A stretch of 19,934 nucleotides of DNA, from assembly GCA_000437255.1 (NCBI GenBank), contig FR899104.1, positions 71,650 through 91,583 of the forward strand, written 5' to 3'. The stretch comes from Ruminococcus sp. CAG:403. Its GTDB lineage: Bacteria > Bacillota > Clostridia > Oscillospirales > Ruminococcaceae. A program made the position numbers and the translations under genes. How positions within the stretch are numbered: the first letter of the stretch is position 1; each line of letters starts with the position of its first letter. This document shows positions 5,293 to 12,708 of this stretch, piece by piece. The notes under the pieces were generated by a model. It saw only the letters and a program-made list of their open reading frames with translations, was not told the origin of the DNA and searched no databases.

Positions 5293-6813
5293 ATGAGCAA
5301 GAAACCGGTTGCTTTAATTATTATGGATGGCTTCGGCTACAATCCTTCTGACTATGGCAATGCCATTCGTGCTGCAAAGAAGCCGAATCTGGAGCGCTAT
5401 TTGCAGGGACCGCATACCTTGATCGGTGCCAGCGGCCTGGATGTTGGTCTGCCGGATGGACAGATGGGAAACTCTGAGGTTGGTCATACGAATATCGGCG
5501 CAGGTCGAATTGTTTACCAGCTTCTGGTAAAGATTTCAAAGGACATTCAGGATGGCGTATTCTTCTCCAATCCGGCGCTGTTGGCTGCTATGGAAGACTG
5601 CAAGAAGAAAGACAGTGCGCTGCATCTGATGGGTCTGCTTTCTCCGGGCGGTGTCCACAGTCATATGGAACATCTGTATGGTTTGCTGGAAATGGCAAAG
5701 AAAAACGGTTTGAAGAAGGTTTATGTGCACGCATTCCTGGACGGCCGTGATGAACCACCGGCTTCCGCAGCTGGATTCATGGAAGAAGCCGTTGCAAAAA
5801 TGCAGGAAATTGGTGTCGGAACAGTCGCAACCATTTCCGGTCGGTATTATGCAATGGATCGTGACAATGCCTGGGATCGTGTGGAAAAGGCATATGATGC
5901 CATGGTTTCTGGTGAAGGGGAAACTGGTACCGATCCGGTACAGGCAATTCGGGATTCCTATGCCAAGGAAGTCACCGATGAATTTATGCTGCCGACTGTT
6001 ATTGATCCGGCTGGTACCATTCAGGAAGGTGACAGCGTGATCTTCTTTAACTTCCGTCCAGACCGTGCGCGTCAGCTGACCAGAACCTTTGTAGATCCGG
6101 CATTCAGCGGCTTTACCCGGAAGAAGGGATACTTCCCGGTTCATTTCGTTTGTATGGCACAGTATGATGCTTCCATGCCGAATGTATCCGTTGCTTATCC
6201 GCCGGAAGAATTGAGAATGACACTTGGCGAATACCTGAGCAAGTGCGGCAAGACACAGCTGCGTATTGCAGAAACCCAGAAATATGCACACGTTACTTTC
6301 TTCTTCAATGGCGGAGAAGAAAAGACCTTTGAAGGCGAAGATCGTATTCTGATTCAGTCTCCGGATGTTCCGACCTTTGATTTGAAGCCGGAAATGAGTG
6401 CGTATGAGGTGACAGATGCAGTTGTAAAGGCAATTGAATCCGATCAGTATGATGTTATCATTCTGAACTATGCGAACTGCGATATGGTTGGTCATACCGG
6501 CATTATGCAGGCAGCTGTTCAGGCAGTAGAAGCAGTGGATACCTGCGTTGGCAGAATGGTAACTGCAATCCAGGAAAAGGGCGGCGTTGCACTGATTACA
6601 GCAGACCATGGAAATGCCGATAAGATGCTGGAAGCAGATGGCTCTCCGTTTACCGCACACACCACCAACCCGGTTCCGTTTATTGTAGTTGGAGAAGACT
6701 GCAAGCTGCGGGAAGGCGGCGTGCTGGCTGACATTGCACCGACCATTCTGCAAGTAATGGGTCTGGAACAGCCGGCAGAAATGACTGGTAAGAGTCTGAT
6801 TGTCAAGGACTAA
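5293..6813 (+). CDS. gpmI: 2,3-bisphosphoglycerate-independent phosphoglycerate mutase
   Basis: A 506-aa manganese enzyme of the alkaline phosphatase superfamily that converts 3-phosphoglycerate to 2-phosphoglycerate through a phosphoserine intermediate. Motifs: metal-binding Asp12 in IMDGFGYN, catalytic Ser61 in MGNSEVGHTN, DGRDEPP near 154, MDRDNAWDR near 190, FNFRPDRARQLT near 254, NYANCDMVGHTG near 398 and ITADHGNADKM near 435. I start it at the ATG at 5293 (MSKKPVALIIMDGF), which has AAAGGAAG upstream; the ATG at 5272 would lie before that site. It is the last enzyme of the cluster and is followed by the terminator at 6870-6925. Confidence 0.98.
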   Translation: MSKKPVALIIMDGFGYNPSDYGNAIRAAKKPNLERYLQGPHTLIGASGLDVGLPDGQMGNSEVGHTNIGAGRIVYQLLVKISKDIQDGVFFSNPALLAAMEDCKKKDSALHLMGLLSPGGVHSHMEHLYGLLEMAKKNGLKKVYVHAFLDGRDEPPASAAGFMEEAVAKMQEIGVGTVATISGRYYAMDRDNAWDRVEKAYDAMVSGEGETGTDPVQAIRDSYAKEVTDEFMLPTVIDPAGTIQEGDSVIFFNFRPDRARQLTRTFVDPAFSGFTRKKGYFPVHFVCMAQYDASMPNVSVAYPPEELRMTLGEYLSKCGKTQLRIAETQKYAHVTFFFNGGEEKTFEGEDRILIQSPDVPTFDLKPEMSAYEVTDAVVKAIESDQYDVIILNYANCDMVGHTGIMQAAVQAVEAVDTCVGRMVTAIQEKGGVALITADHGNADKMLEADGSPFTAHTTNPVPFIVVGEDCKLREGGVLADIAPTILQVMGLEQPAEMTGKSLIVKD

Positions 6814-6835
6814 TCGATTTTGTGCAAAATGCCCT

Positions 6836-6864
6836 TTGACAAGATCTGAAAAATGAAATAGAAT
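6836..6864 (+). promoter_or_regulatory. Promoter directly in front of a terminator hairpin
   Basis: TTGACA (6836-6841), 17-nt spacer, TAGAAT (6859-6864): a perfect -35 and a one-mismatch -10. The predicted start at about 6871 coincides with the first base of the hairpin at 6870-6920. It may serve the MATE gene through an attenuator, or make a tiny RNA. Confidence 0.75.
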
Positions 6865-6869
6865 AGAAG

Positions 6870-6925
6870 AAGATGTGTAGCAAACCTGCGTAAGTCCAAT
6901 CGTGGGTTGCTGCACATCTTTTTTT
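6870..6925 (+). terminator. Intrinsic terminator after gpmI / candidate attenuator before the MATE gene
   Basis: AAGATGTG (6870-6877) pairs with CACATCTT (6913-6920), followed by a T-G pair, AGCAA with TTGCT, and CC with GG, around a 17-nt loop, ending in seven T (6919-6925). It ends transcripts from gpmI and would also stop transcripts started at the promoter 6836-6864 after about 55 nt. Confidence 0.85.
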
Positions 6926-6985
6926 ATGCACTTTTTGGTACAGAATCTGCTCATAAGTGGATTCTAGAAAGGATGATGAAGCACA

Positions 6986-8380
6986 ATGGCACAAAACTCT
7001 GCCAAAGAAACACACAAGAAAAACAAAATGCGTACCACGCCACCGCATCAAATTTTATTAAAAATGGGAATCCCCATGATTTGTTCCATGGTATTGCAGG
7101 CATTGTATAACATCGTAGACAGCGCATTTGTTTCCAATATGAAGCAGGGTGGGGAGGACGCTTTGAATGCTCTGACGCTTGCTTTTCCGATGCAGATGCT
7201 GATGATTGCCATTAGCATTGGAACAGGTGTTGGTGTCAATGCCCTGGTTTCCAAGAGTTTGGGACAAGGCAATTCGGAAAAGGCGAGTCTGGTTGCCGGA
7301 AATGGACTGTTTCTGGCAACGGTGATTGTGGTTGTATTTGTGCTGTTTGGCTTATTGGGGACAGCACCGTATATTCATTCGCAGACTAGAGATGCAAAAA
7401 TTGCAGAAATGGGAATCACTTATTTGCGAATTTGCTGCCTTTGTTCGATTGGCATTGTCTTTTTCTCAATCTATGAAAAGTTGCTGCAAGCCTGCGGCAA
7501 TCCATTGTTTTCCACCATTGCACAAATTGCAGGCGCAGTCTGTAACATCGTAATGGATCCCATTTTAATCTATGGCTGGTGTGGATTTCCGGAGTTAGGC
7601 GTCGCCGGTGCTGCCTATGCAACTGTAATTGGACAAATTCTTTCGTTTGTTTTAGCCGTGCTCTTTCATTGCAAGGTGAATCGGCAGATTTCCAATCATT
7701 TGCGTAACTGGAAACCAAACTGCAGTTTGATCAAAGCAATCTATGCCATTGGTTTGCCTGCTATTCTAGCACAAGCACTGATGTCTGTGATGACCTATGG
7801 AATGAATCTGATTTTGGGAAGTGTCAGCAGTGCAATGGTAACAGCATATGGGCTGTATTATAAAATTCAGCAGTTCATTTTGTTTGCAGCTTTTGGTCTG
7901 CGGGATGCGATTACGCCAGTGCTTTCCTTCTACCATGGTATGCACAGCCGTTCCCGGATTCGCTATGGAATTCGTTACGGGCTGCTTTACACATGGATTT
8001 TGATGCTGGCAGGTACGCTGTTGGTAGAGGGACTTGCCGCTCCGTTTGCAAGGTTATTTGGATTGTCCGGTGAAACAGAAACACTCTGTCTACAGGCAAT
8101 GCGGATTATTTCTCTGAGCTTTTTGTTCGCTGGAACCAATATCACGTTTCAGGGCATTTTTCAGGCGTTGGACGGTGGCTTGGAATCCCTGTTGATTTCA
8201 ATTTGCCGACAGATGCTGTTTGTATTGCCGGTTGCATGGCTGTTTGCACAGGTTGCTCGTTCCGATCCAGAACGTGCCTGGTTGGTTTGGTGGACATTTC
8301 CGATTGCAGAATTTGTCTCCATGGGGATTGGCTGCTTATTGATGCAACGGGTACAGCGTAAGCAACAGTTGCATTTATAA
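6986..8380 (+). CDS. MATE family multidrug/cation antiporter
   Basis: A 464-aa polytopic inner-membrane protein of the MATE efflux family (MatE repeats), which exports drugs or metabolites in exchange for Na+ or H+. The N-terminal half carries the typical ILLKMGIPMICSMVLQALYNIVDSAFV start, then SIGTGVGVNALVSKSLGQGN (first-repeat signature) and GCGNPLF-like ACGNPLFS; about twelve hydrophobic helices are visible. Substrate cannot be told from the sequence. The ATG at 6986 has AAAGGA 12 nt upstream; an inverted repeat AGAATC/GATTCT lies just before that site. Its control region contains a promoter that runs into a terminator (6836-6925). A bidirectional terminator follows at 8446-8478. Confidence 0.92.
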   Translation: MAQNSAKETHKKNKMRTTPPHQILLKMGIPMICSMVLQALYNIVDSAFVSNMKQGGEDALNALTLAFPMQMLMIAISIGTGVGVNALVSKSLGQGNSEKASLVAGNGLFLATVIVVVFVLFGLLGTAPYIHSQTRDAKIAEMGITYLRICCLCSIGIVFFSIYEKLLQACGNPLFSTIAQIAGAVCNIVMDPILIYGWCGFPELGVAGAAYATVIGQILSFVLAVLFHCKVNRQISNHLRNWKPNCSLIKAIYAIGLPAILAQALMSVMTYGMNLILGSVSSAMVTAYGLYYKIQQFILFAAFGLRDAITPVLSFYHGMHSRSRIRYGIRYGLLYTWILMLAGTLLVEGLAAPFARLFGLSGETETLCLQAMRIISLSFLFAGTNITFQGIFQALDGGLESLLISICRQMLFVLPVAWLFAQVARSDPERAWLVWWTFPIAEFVSMGIGCLLMQRVQRKQQLHL

Positions 8381-8395
8381 GAATAATTGAGCGGG

Positions 8396-8433
8396 TGTTC
8401 CCATAAAATTCGCACCAGTATTTTATGGGAACA
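8396..8433 (+). repeat. Perfect 14-bp inverted repeat after the MATE gene
   Basis: TGTTCCCATAAAAT (8396-8409) and ATTTTATGGGAACA (8420-8433) are exact reverse complements around a 10-nt loop. It sits only 13 bases before the real terminator (8446-8478) and has no U-run. Possible roles are a 3' stability hairpin, a protein site or a remnant of a small mobile repeat. Confidence 0.6.
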
Positions 8434-8445
8434 TTCTATAAAAAG

Positions 8446-8478
8446 AAAAGGGAAGCGGTCGAGTACGCTTCCCTTTTT
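8446..8478. terminator. Bidirectional terminator between MATE and the RHH gene
   Basis: AAAAGGGAAGCG (8446-8457) pairs with CGCTTCCCTTTT (8466-8477) around an 8-nt loop. The plus strand continues in TTTTTGATTT and the minus strand in TTTTCTTTTT, so it can end both convergent transcripts. Confidence 0.85.
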
Positions 8479-8481
8479 GAT

Positions 8482-8667
8482 TTATTGATTGGACGTATCG
8501 TCCTCACTGGAAAGATCTAGGTTTTCCAGTGCATATTCACAGCACTGGATGACCAGTTGATTGAAAGAAATATCGTGATCAAATGCAAGTTGTTCCAATT
8601 TGTCGATTAACAGATCCGGCATGCGGATTGTTTTATTGGAAGAGGTTGGCTTTTTGATTTCGAACAT
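8482..8667 (-). CDS. Small ribbon-helix-helix (Arc/CopG-type) DNA-binding protein, orphan
   Basis: A 61-aa protein. The pattern NKTIRMPDLLIDKLEQLA followed by HDISFNQLVIQCCEYAL gives a short basic beta-strand and two helices, the layout of Arc/MetJ ribbon-helix-helix regulators that bind DNA as dimers. A short acidic tail follows (SSEDDTSNQ). Such proteins are often antitoxins, but no toxin-like gene lies beside it: the neighbours are a MATE transporter (convergent) and a divergent small membrane protein. The ATG at 8667 has a very good ribosome site, AAGGAGG on the minus strand, suggesting efficient translation. Targets are unknown; the AT-rich repeats upstream (8756-8790) are candidates. 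Confidence 0.78.
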   Translation of the reverse strand: MFEIKKPTSSNKTIRMPDLLIDKLEQLAFDHDISFNQLVIQCCEYALENLDLSSEDDTSNQ

Positions 8668-8757
8668 GAATAAAGTGCCTCCTTTCTTGTAAGGATTCAG
8701 TACAAAGGATTCTTCTTTTATTGTAGCGAAAAATAAATTGAAAAAATATAATTAAAA

Positions 8758-8786
8758 TTGCAAGTAAAAATAAATTGCAATATAGT
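8758..8786 (+). promoter_or_regulatory. Promoter of the small membrane protein gene at 8881
   Basis: TTGCAA (8758-8763), 17-nt spacer, TATAGT (8781-8786). The spacer end repeats AAATTGCAA, also seen at the -35, giving two direct copies 17 nt apart plus a third partial TGCAAT at 8786-8791. The repeats may be an operator. Confidence 0.6.
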
Positions 8787-8880
8787 GCAATGATTGCGCC
8801 GTTTCAAAATATGATTTGGAATGGATCGCACGCTTCTTCCAATTTCTGCATAAAATGAAGAAAAAGAAAGGAGAAACGCC

Positions 8881-9225
8881 ATGCAGATCATATGGATTGC
8901 GCTGGCAGTGCTTTTGGGTGGAATGGCAGTGCTTGTTCTGGGGCTGCGCATTGCAGAAGTCACCCGAAAGGAAGAACGTCCAGCTGCATTGTTTACGGTG
9001 TATCCGCTGTATCGGGATCATGAGGAAGCACCGCAGCAGCTCAAGCGGCTGATGGGGGATATTTGCTGGATGGACAACGATCTGATCGCACATGTTTATG
9101 TCGTGAATGTCAATGCGCATGTGGAGCCTGCGGCGCAGTGTCGGCAGCTCTGTTTGCATCACCCCAATTTTACCTATTGTACGGCAGAAGAATTTACAAA
9201 AATTTTGGAAGAAGCAGAAAAGTGA
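8881..9225 (+). CDS. Small membrane-anchored protein of unknown function
   Basis: A 114-aa protein with an N-terminal hydrophobic helix (about residues 3-22, IWIALAVLLGGMAVLVLGL) and a soluble remainder. Visible features are an alternating hydrophobic stretch, LIAHVYVVNVNAHVEP, and several cysteines (in DICWMD, QCRQLC, TYCTAEEF). I do not recognise the family. The ATG at 8881 follows AAGGAG by 7 nt and there is a good promoter upstream, so it is very likely a real gene. The recD2 promoter begins immediately after its stop codon, which suggests separate transcription from recD2. The helix could be a membrane anchor with the rest cytoplasmic; no lipobox is seen. Confidence 0.72.
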   Translation: MQIIWIALAVLLGGMAVLVLGLRIAEVTRKEERPAALFTVYPLYRDHEEAPQQLKRLMGDICWMDNDLIAHVYVVNVNAHVEPAAQCRQLCLHHPNFTYCTAEEFTKILEEAEK

Positions 9226-9254
9226 TTGCATTTTGTCAAAAAAGATTGTATAAT
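9226..9254 (+). promoter_or_regulatory. Promoter of recD2
   Basis: TTGCAT (9226-9231), 17-nt spacer, TATAAT (9249-9254) with a perfect -10. It starts on the first base after the upstream stop codon, leaving about 45 nt of leader before the GTG start. Confidence 0.85.
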
Positions 9255-9304
9255 AGAAAAATATAGAGATCGAAGCAATTACAGCAGAAGGGAGGCGTGC
9301 GCCA

Positions 9305-11536
9305 GTGGAGAACCATTCCATTCATCTGGAGGGTGTTGTGGAGACAGTTCTGTTCCGCAATGCAGAGAATGGCTATATTGTATTGGACTTAAATGCCAAT
9401 GATTCCATGATTACTGTGGTGGGGGAATTGGGCGATCTAGAAGAAGGCGAACGCCTTTCCCTGGATGGAGAATTTACATCGCATCCGAAATTCGGAGAGC
9501 AATTTCGAGCGTATTACTGCGAACGGACACTGCCGGCAGATGCACTGAATATTCAGCGATATTTGTCCTCTGGTGCCATTAAAGGAATCGGCCCCTCTCT
9601 GGCACGAAAAATTGTAGAGGCATTCGGAGACCGTACCTTGGAGATTATGGAAAAAGAACCGACTCGACTGATGGAAATTCGTGGAATTTCTCCGAAAAAA
9701 TGCGAATCCATTGCACAGGAAGTGCAGCAGATTTTTGCATTGCGCTCTATTATGACATTTTTATCTGCCTATGGAATTGCTTCGAAATATGCCATGCGTG
9801 CGTATAAAAAGTGGGGTGCCGGAACCATTGAAATGGTTTCTGCCAATCCCTATTTGCTTTGTACTTCCGGTGTGGAGCTGGACTTTCATAAGGTGGAGGC
9901 GCTGGCAAAGGACATGCATTTGGATCCCGATTCTCCGCAGCGGATTGCTGCTGGAATTGTTTTTATTTTGCAGCATAATACCCAGAATGGGTTTACTTGC
10001 TTGCCGCTGGATCGGCTACAGCCGAAGGTATGTGAGTGCCTGAACGTATCTGAAAGTGCCTTTTATGATGCCTATCAGGAAGCAAGAAATGAGCAGGTCA
10101 TTGTGGAATACTGCAAACGGGAACGGGAGTTTGTTTACTTAGCAGACTATTACCGGGCAGAGCGGTACATTGCCGATCGGATCACCGTCATTCAGGATTT
10201 TAGTTCGCCGGAAGACAACGAAAATTTTCAGAAAATGATCGATCAACAGGAAGTAGAAACCGGAATTCACTATGAAACGTTACAGCGACAGGCCATTGTA
10301 TCCGCACTTTCCCGTGGTATTTTGATTTTAACAGGAGGCCCCGGAACCGGAAAGACTACGACACTTAACGCTATGATTGCGTTGAATGAAAAGCAAGGGT
10401 ATCGTGTAATGCTTGCAGCGCCAACCGGACGGGCAGCGCAGCGTATTTCGGATTTAACCGGCTATGAGGCCAAGACCATTCATCGCTTACTGGAAGTGGA
10501 ATTTGATATGACCGGCGGTACACGTTTTCTGCACAATGCTGCCAATCCGCTGCAATGTGATGTAATGGTGGTGGACGAGATGTCTATGGTAGATGTGCTG
10601 CTGTTTGAAAGCTTGCTGCGTGCGTTGCGGTTGGGCTGCAAGCTGATTATGGTAGGGGACAGCGATCAGCTGCCCTCTGTCGGTGCTGGAAATCTGCTAA
10701 AAGATCTGATTGACAGCGGTGCTGTGCCAACTATTGAACTAAAGCAAATTTTTCGGCAGGCGCAGCAGAGCAGTATTGTAACGAATGCACACCGGATCAT
10801 TCAGGGAACCTATCCGGATTTGACACAGAAAAACAGTGACTTTTTCTTTTTTCAGCGGTTAAAACCGGAGGATGTTACCAAGCTGCTGCTGGATTTGGTA
10901 CAAGTTCGTTTGCCAAAGGCGTACCAATATTCCCCAACAGAGGATATTCAGGTAATTTCCCCTTCCCGGAAAGGTGTGTTGGGTGTGATTGAATTGAATC
11001 GTGCGCTCCAGCAGCGCTTGAATCCGCCGCAGAAGGGACGGCAGGAAGTGAAGTCGATTTTGTACACATTCCGGGAAGGCGACAAAATCATGCAGACCAA
11101 GAACAATTATGACATTGTTTGGCACAAAGACGGTAATTCTGGAACCGGCATTTTCAATGGAGACATTGGTCGGATTCTTATGATTAATCAACAAACACGG
11201 GAAGTGGTAACAGACTTTGACGGAAGAAGGACGGTGTATCTGTTCGATCAGTTGGAACAGCTGGAATTGGCATATGCCATTACTGTTCATAAAAGCCAAG
11301 GCAGTGAGTTCGAAGCCGTTATTATTCCGCTTTTGGGTGGCTTTCAAAAACTATATTATCGGAACCTGTTGTATACAGCAGTGACACGTGCCAAAAAGCT
11401 ATTGATTTTGATTGGGTCGCAGAAGATTATTTACCAGATGGTGGATAACAATCGGCGAACCAATCGATACACTTGTCTGAAACAGATGCTGACGCAGCCA
11501 GCTACACAGCAGGAACTGCTGGATTTTGGTGGATAG
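9305..11536 (+). CDS. recD2: RecD2-type 5'-3' DNA helicase (RecD/TraA family, YrrC-like)
   Basis: A 743-aa superfamily 1B helicase. The N-terminal part (about 1-80) looks like the OB-type domain of RecD2; helix-hairpin-helix stretches follow (IKGIGPSLARKIVEAFG near 92, IRGISPKK near 124). The motor carries Walker A GGPGTGKTT (about 343-351), DEMSMVD (Walker B, near 423), GDSDQLPSVGAGN, VHKSQGSEFEAVIIP (about 660) and YTAVTRAKK (about 689). This long form acts without RecBC in Firmicutes and is linked to DNA repair and mismatch repair. It starts with GTG at 9305, supported by GGGAGG nine bases upstream and its own promoter. mreB-like follows 65 bp later in the same direction with no terminator seen between. 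Confidence 0.94.
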   Translation: MENHSIHLEGVVETVLFRNAENGYIVLDLNANDSMITVVGELGDLEEGERLSLDGEFTSHPKFGEQFRAYYCERTLPADALNIQRYLSSGAIKGIGPSLARKIVEAFGDRTLEIMEKEPTRLMEIRGISPKKCESIAQEVQQIFALRSIMTFLSAYGIASKYAMRAYKKWGAGTIEMVSANPYLLCTSGVELDFHKVEALAKDMHLDPDSPQRIAAGIVFILQHNTQNGFTCLPLDRLQPKVCECLNVSESAFYDAYQEARNEQVIVEYCKREREFVYLADYYRAERYIADRITVIQDFSSPEDNENFQKMIDQQEVETGIHYETLQRQAIVSALSRGILILTGGPGTGKTTTLNAMIALNEKQGYRVMLAAPTGRAAQRISDLTGYEAKTIHRLLEVEFDMTGGTRFLHNAANPLQCDVMVVDEMSMVDVLLFESLLRALRLGCKLIMVGDSDQLPSVGAGNLLKDLIDSGAVPTIELKQIFRQAQQSSIVTNAHRIIQGTYPDLTQKNSDFFFFQRLKPEDVTKLLLDLVQVRLPKAYQYSPTEDIQVISPSRKGVLGVIELNRALQQRLNPPQKGRQEVKSILYTFREGDKIMQTKNNYDIVWHKDGNSGTGIFNGDIGRILMINQQTREVVTDFDGRRTVYLFDQLEQLELAYAITVHKSQGSEFEAVIIPLLGGFQKLYYRNLLYTAVTRAKKLLILIGSQKIIYQMVDNNRRTNRYTCLKQMLTQPATQQELLDFGG

Positions 11537-11601
11537 AGGTAGAGAGAAGCAAATAGGATGGTCTTTTGCCATTTGGAACATAGAAAAGGAGCGATTGATT
11601 C

Positions 11602-12621
11602 ATGGCAACAACGGATATTGGAATTGATTTGGGAACGGCAAATACCGTCATCACCATTGGCAAGAAGGGTGTTGTGCTCAGCGAACCTTCTGCCATTGCC
11701 TATCATAAACGAAATAAGTCTATTTTAGCAGTCGGAAAACGTGCCTATGACATGATTGGAAAAACGCCGGAATTCATTGAGGTGATTCAGCCGCTTGCCA
11801 ATGGTGTTATTTCGGATGATCAGATGACGCATTACATGATTAAGGAATTCATCTTGAAGGTAACCGGGCATCATTTGGTAAAGCCCCGGATTATCATCTG
11901 CGTGCCGTCCTTTATTACGGATGTAGAAAAGCGTGCAGTGGTGGAAGCAGCTATGAGTGCTGGTTCCCGAAAGGCATATCTCATTGATGAGCCGATTGCA
12001 GCATTGATCGGTGCTGGTGTCAACATTGGCAAGGCAAGAGGCAACATGATTGTAGACATCGGCGGTGGTACAACGGATGTTGCCATTGTTTCTATGAATG
12101 GATTGGTTACGTCTCATTCCATTAAAGTGGCAGGCAACACGCTGGATCAGGCCATCATTCGATATATGCAGACCAAGTACAAGCTGCTGATTGGCGCACG
12201 TACTGCAGAGCGCATTAAGATTGAATTGACCAATCTCTACGATCCACGGGAGGATATTACGGCCTGGGTCAAGGGACGAAATCTAGTCAGCGGTATGCCG
12301 GAAATGGTGGAAATCAGCGAAGTGGAGCTGTTTGAAGCGGTTGAGGATGAAATTGCAGAGATTCTGGAAGCCATTAAACTGGTTCTGGAGGAAACACCGC
12401 CCGAGCTGGTTGGTGATATTTATGAGAATGGAGTCCTGCTGGCAGGCGGTGGCGCTATGCTAAGCGGACTGCGGAAGCTGATTGAACGGACTTTGCAGGT
12501 CAAGTGTGTCATTGCAAAAGATTCCCTGCATTGTGTGGCAAAGGGAACGGCCATTGCATTCCGGAAGATGAATCATTTGCTGGATGGTTTTGAGAATGTT
12601 GCAGTTTATCAGTTCCAGTAA
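11602..12621 (+). CDS. MreB/Mbl-type actin-like cell-shape protein
   Basis: A 339-aa bacterial actin that forms filaments under the membrane and guides wall synthesis. ATP-site motifs: DLGTANT (9-15), the phosphate-2 loop DIGGGTTD (152-159), and the adenosine loop LLAGGGAML (279-287). The CVAKGTAIAF near the C-terminus is typical. It lacks mreC/mreD neighbours, so it is more like a stand-alone Mbl/MreBH paralogue than the main mreB; I leave the symbol blank. The N-terminal region (VITIGKKGVVLSEPSAIAY) is somewhat divergent. The ATG at 11602 follows AAAGGAG. A terminator at 12663-12708 ends it. Co-transcription with recD2 is possible. Confidence 0.9.
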   Translation: MATTDIGIDLGTANTVITIGKKGVVLSEPSAIAYHKRNKSILAVGKRAYDMIGKTPEFIEVIQPLANGVISDDQMTHYMIKEFILKVTGHHLVKPRIIICVPSFITDVEKRAVVEAAMSAGSRKAYLIDEPIAALIGAGVNIGKARGNMIVDIGGGTTDVAIVSMNGLVTSHSIKVAGNTLDQAIIRYMQTKYKLLIGARTAERIKIELTNLYDPREDITAWVKGRNLVSGMPEMVEISEVELFEAVEDEIAEILEAIKLVLEETPPELVGDIYENGVLLAGGGAMLSGLRKLIERTLQVKCVIAKDSLHCVAKGTAIAFRKMNHLLDGFENVAVYQFQ

Positions 12622-12656
12622 CCATAAAAATACCTGACAGAAGCAATTCTGTCAGG
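12622..12656 (-). terminator. Intrinsic terminator of the CLC transporter gene
   Basis: CCTGACAGAA (12633-12642) and TTCTGTCAGG (12647-12656) form a perfect 10-bp stem with a 4-nt loop; on the minus strand it runs into TATTTTTATGG. It lies in the 77-bp gap between the convergent genes. Confidence 0.8.
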
Positions 12657-12662
12657 CAGAAC

Positions 12663-12708
12663 ACCCATATTGGAAGTAGAACAAGCTTCTGATATGGGTT
12701 ATTTTTTT
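12663..12708 (+). terminator. Intrinsic terminator of the mreB-like gene, overlapping the end of the CLC gene
   Basis: ACCCATAT (12663-12670) pairs with ATATGGGT (12692-12699), with an inner GAAG/CTTC stem, followed by TTATTTTTTT. The T-run (12702-12708) is the complement of the last lysine codons of the CLC gene, so the terminator and the opposing reading frame share sequence. Confidence 0.8.

Noticed and set aside
5536..6954. A 472-codon open frame on the minus strand opposite gpmI
   Set aside because: It is entirely antisense to a well-supported gpmI and covers its terminator. Its product is Cys/His-rich with no domain, the usual sign of a shadow frame.
8482..8667. Antitoxin of a toxin-antitoxin pair
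   Set aside because: The ribbon-helix-helix fold fits an antitoxin, but no toxin-like gene is adjacent on either side.
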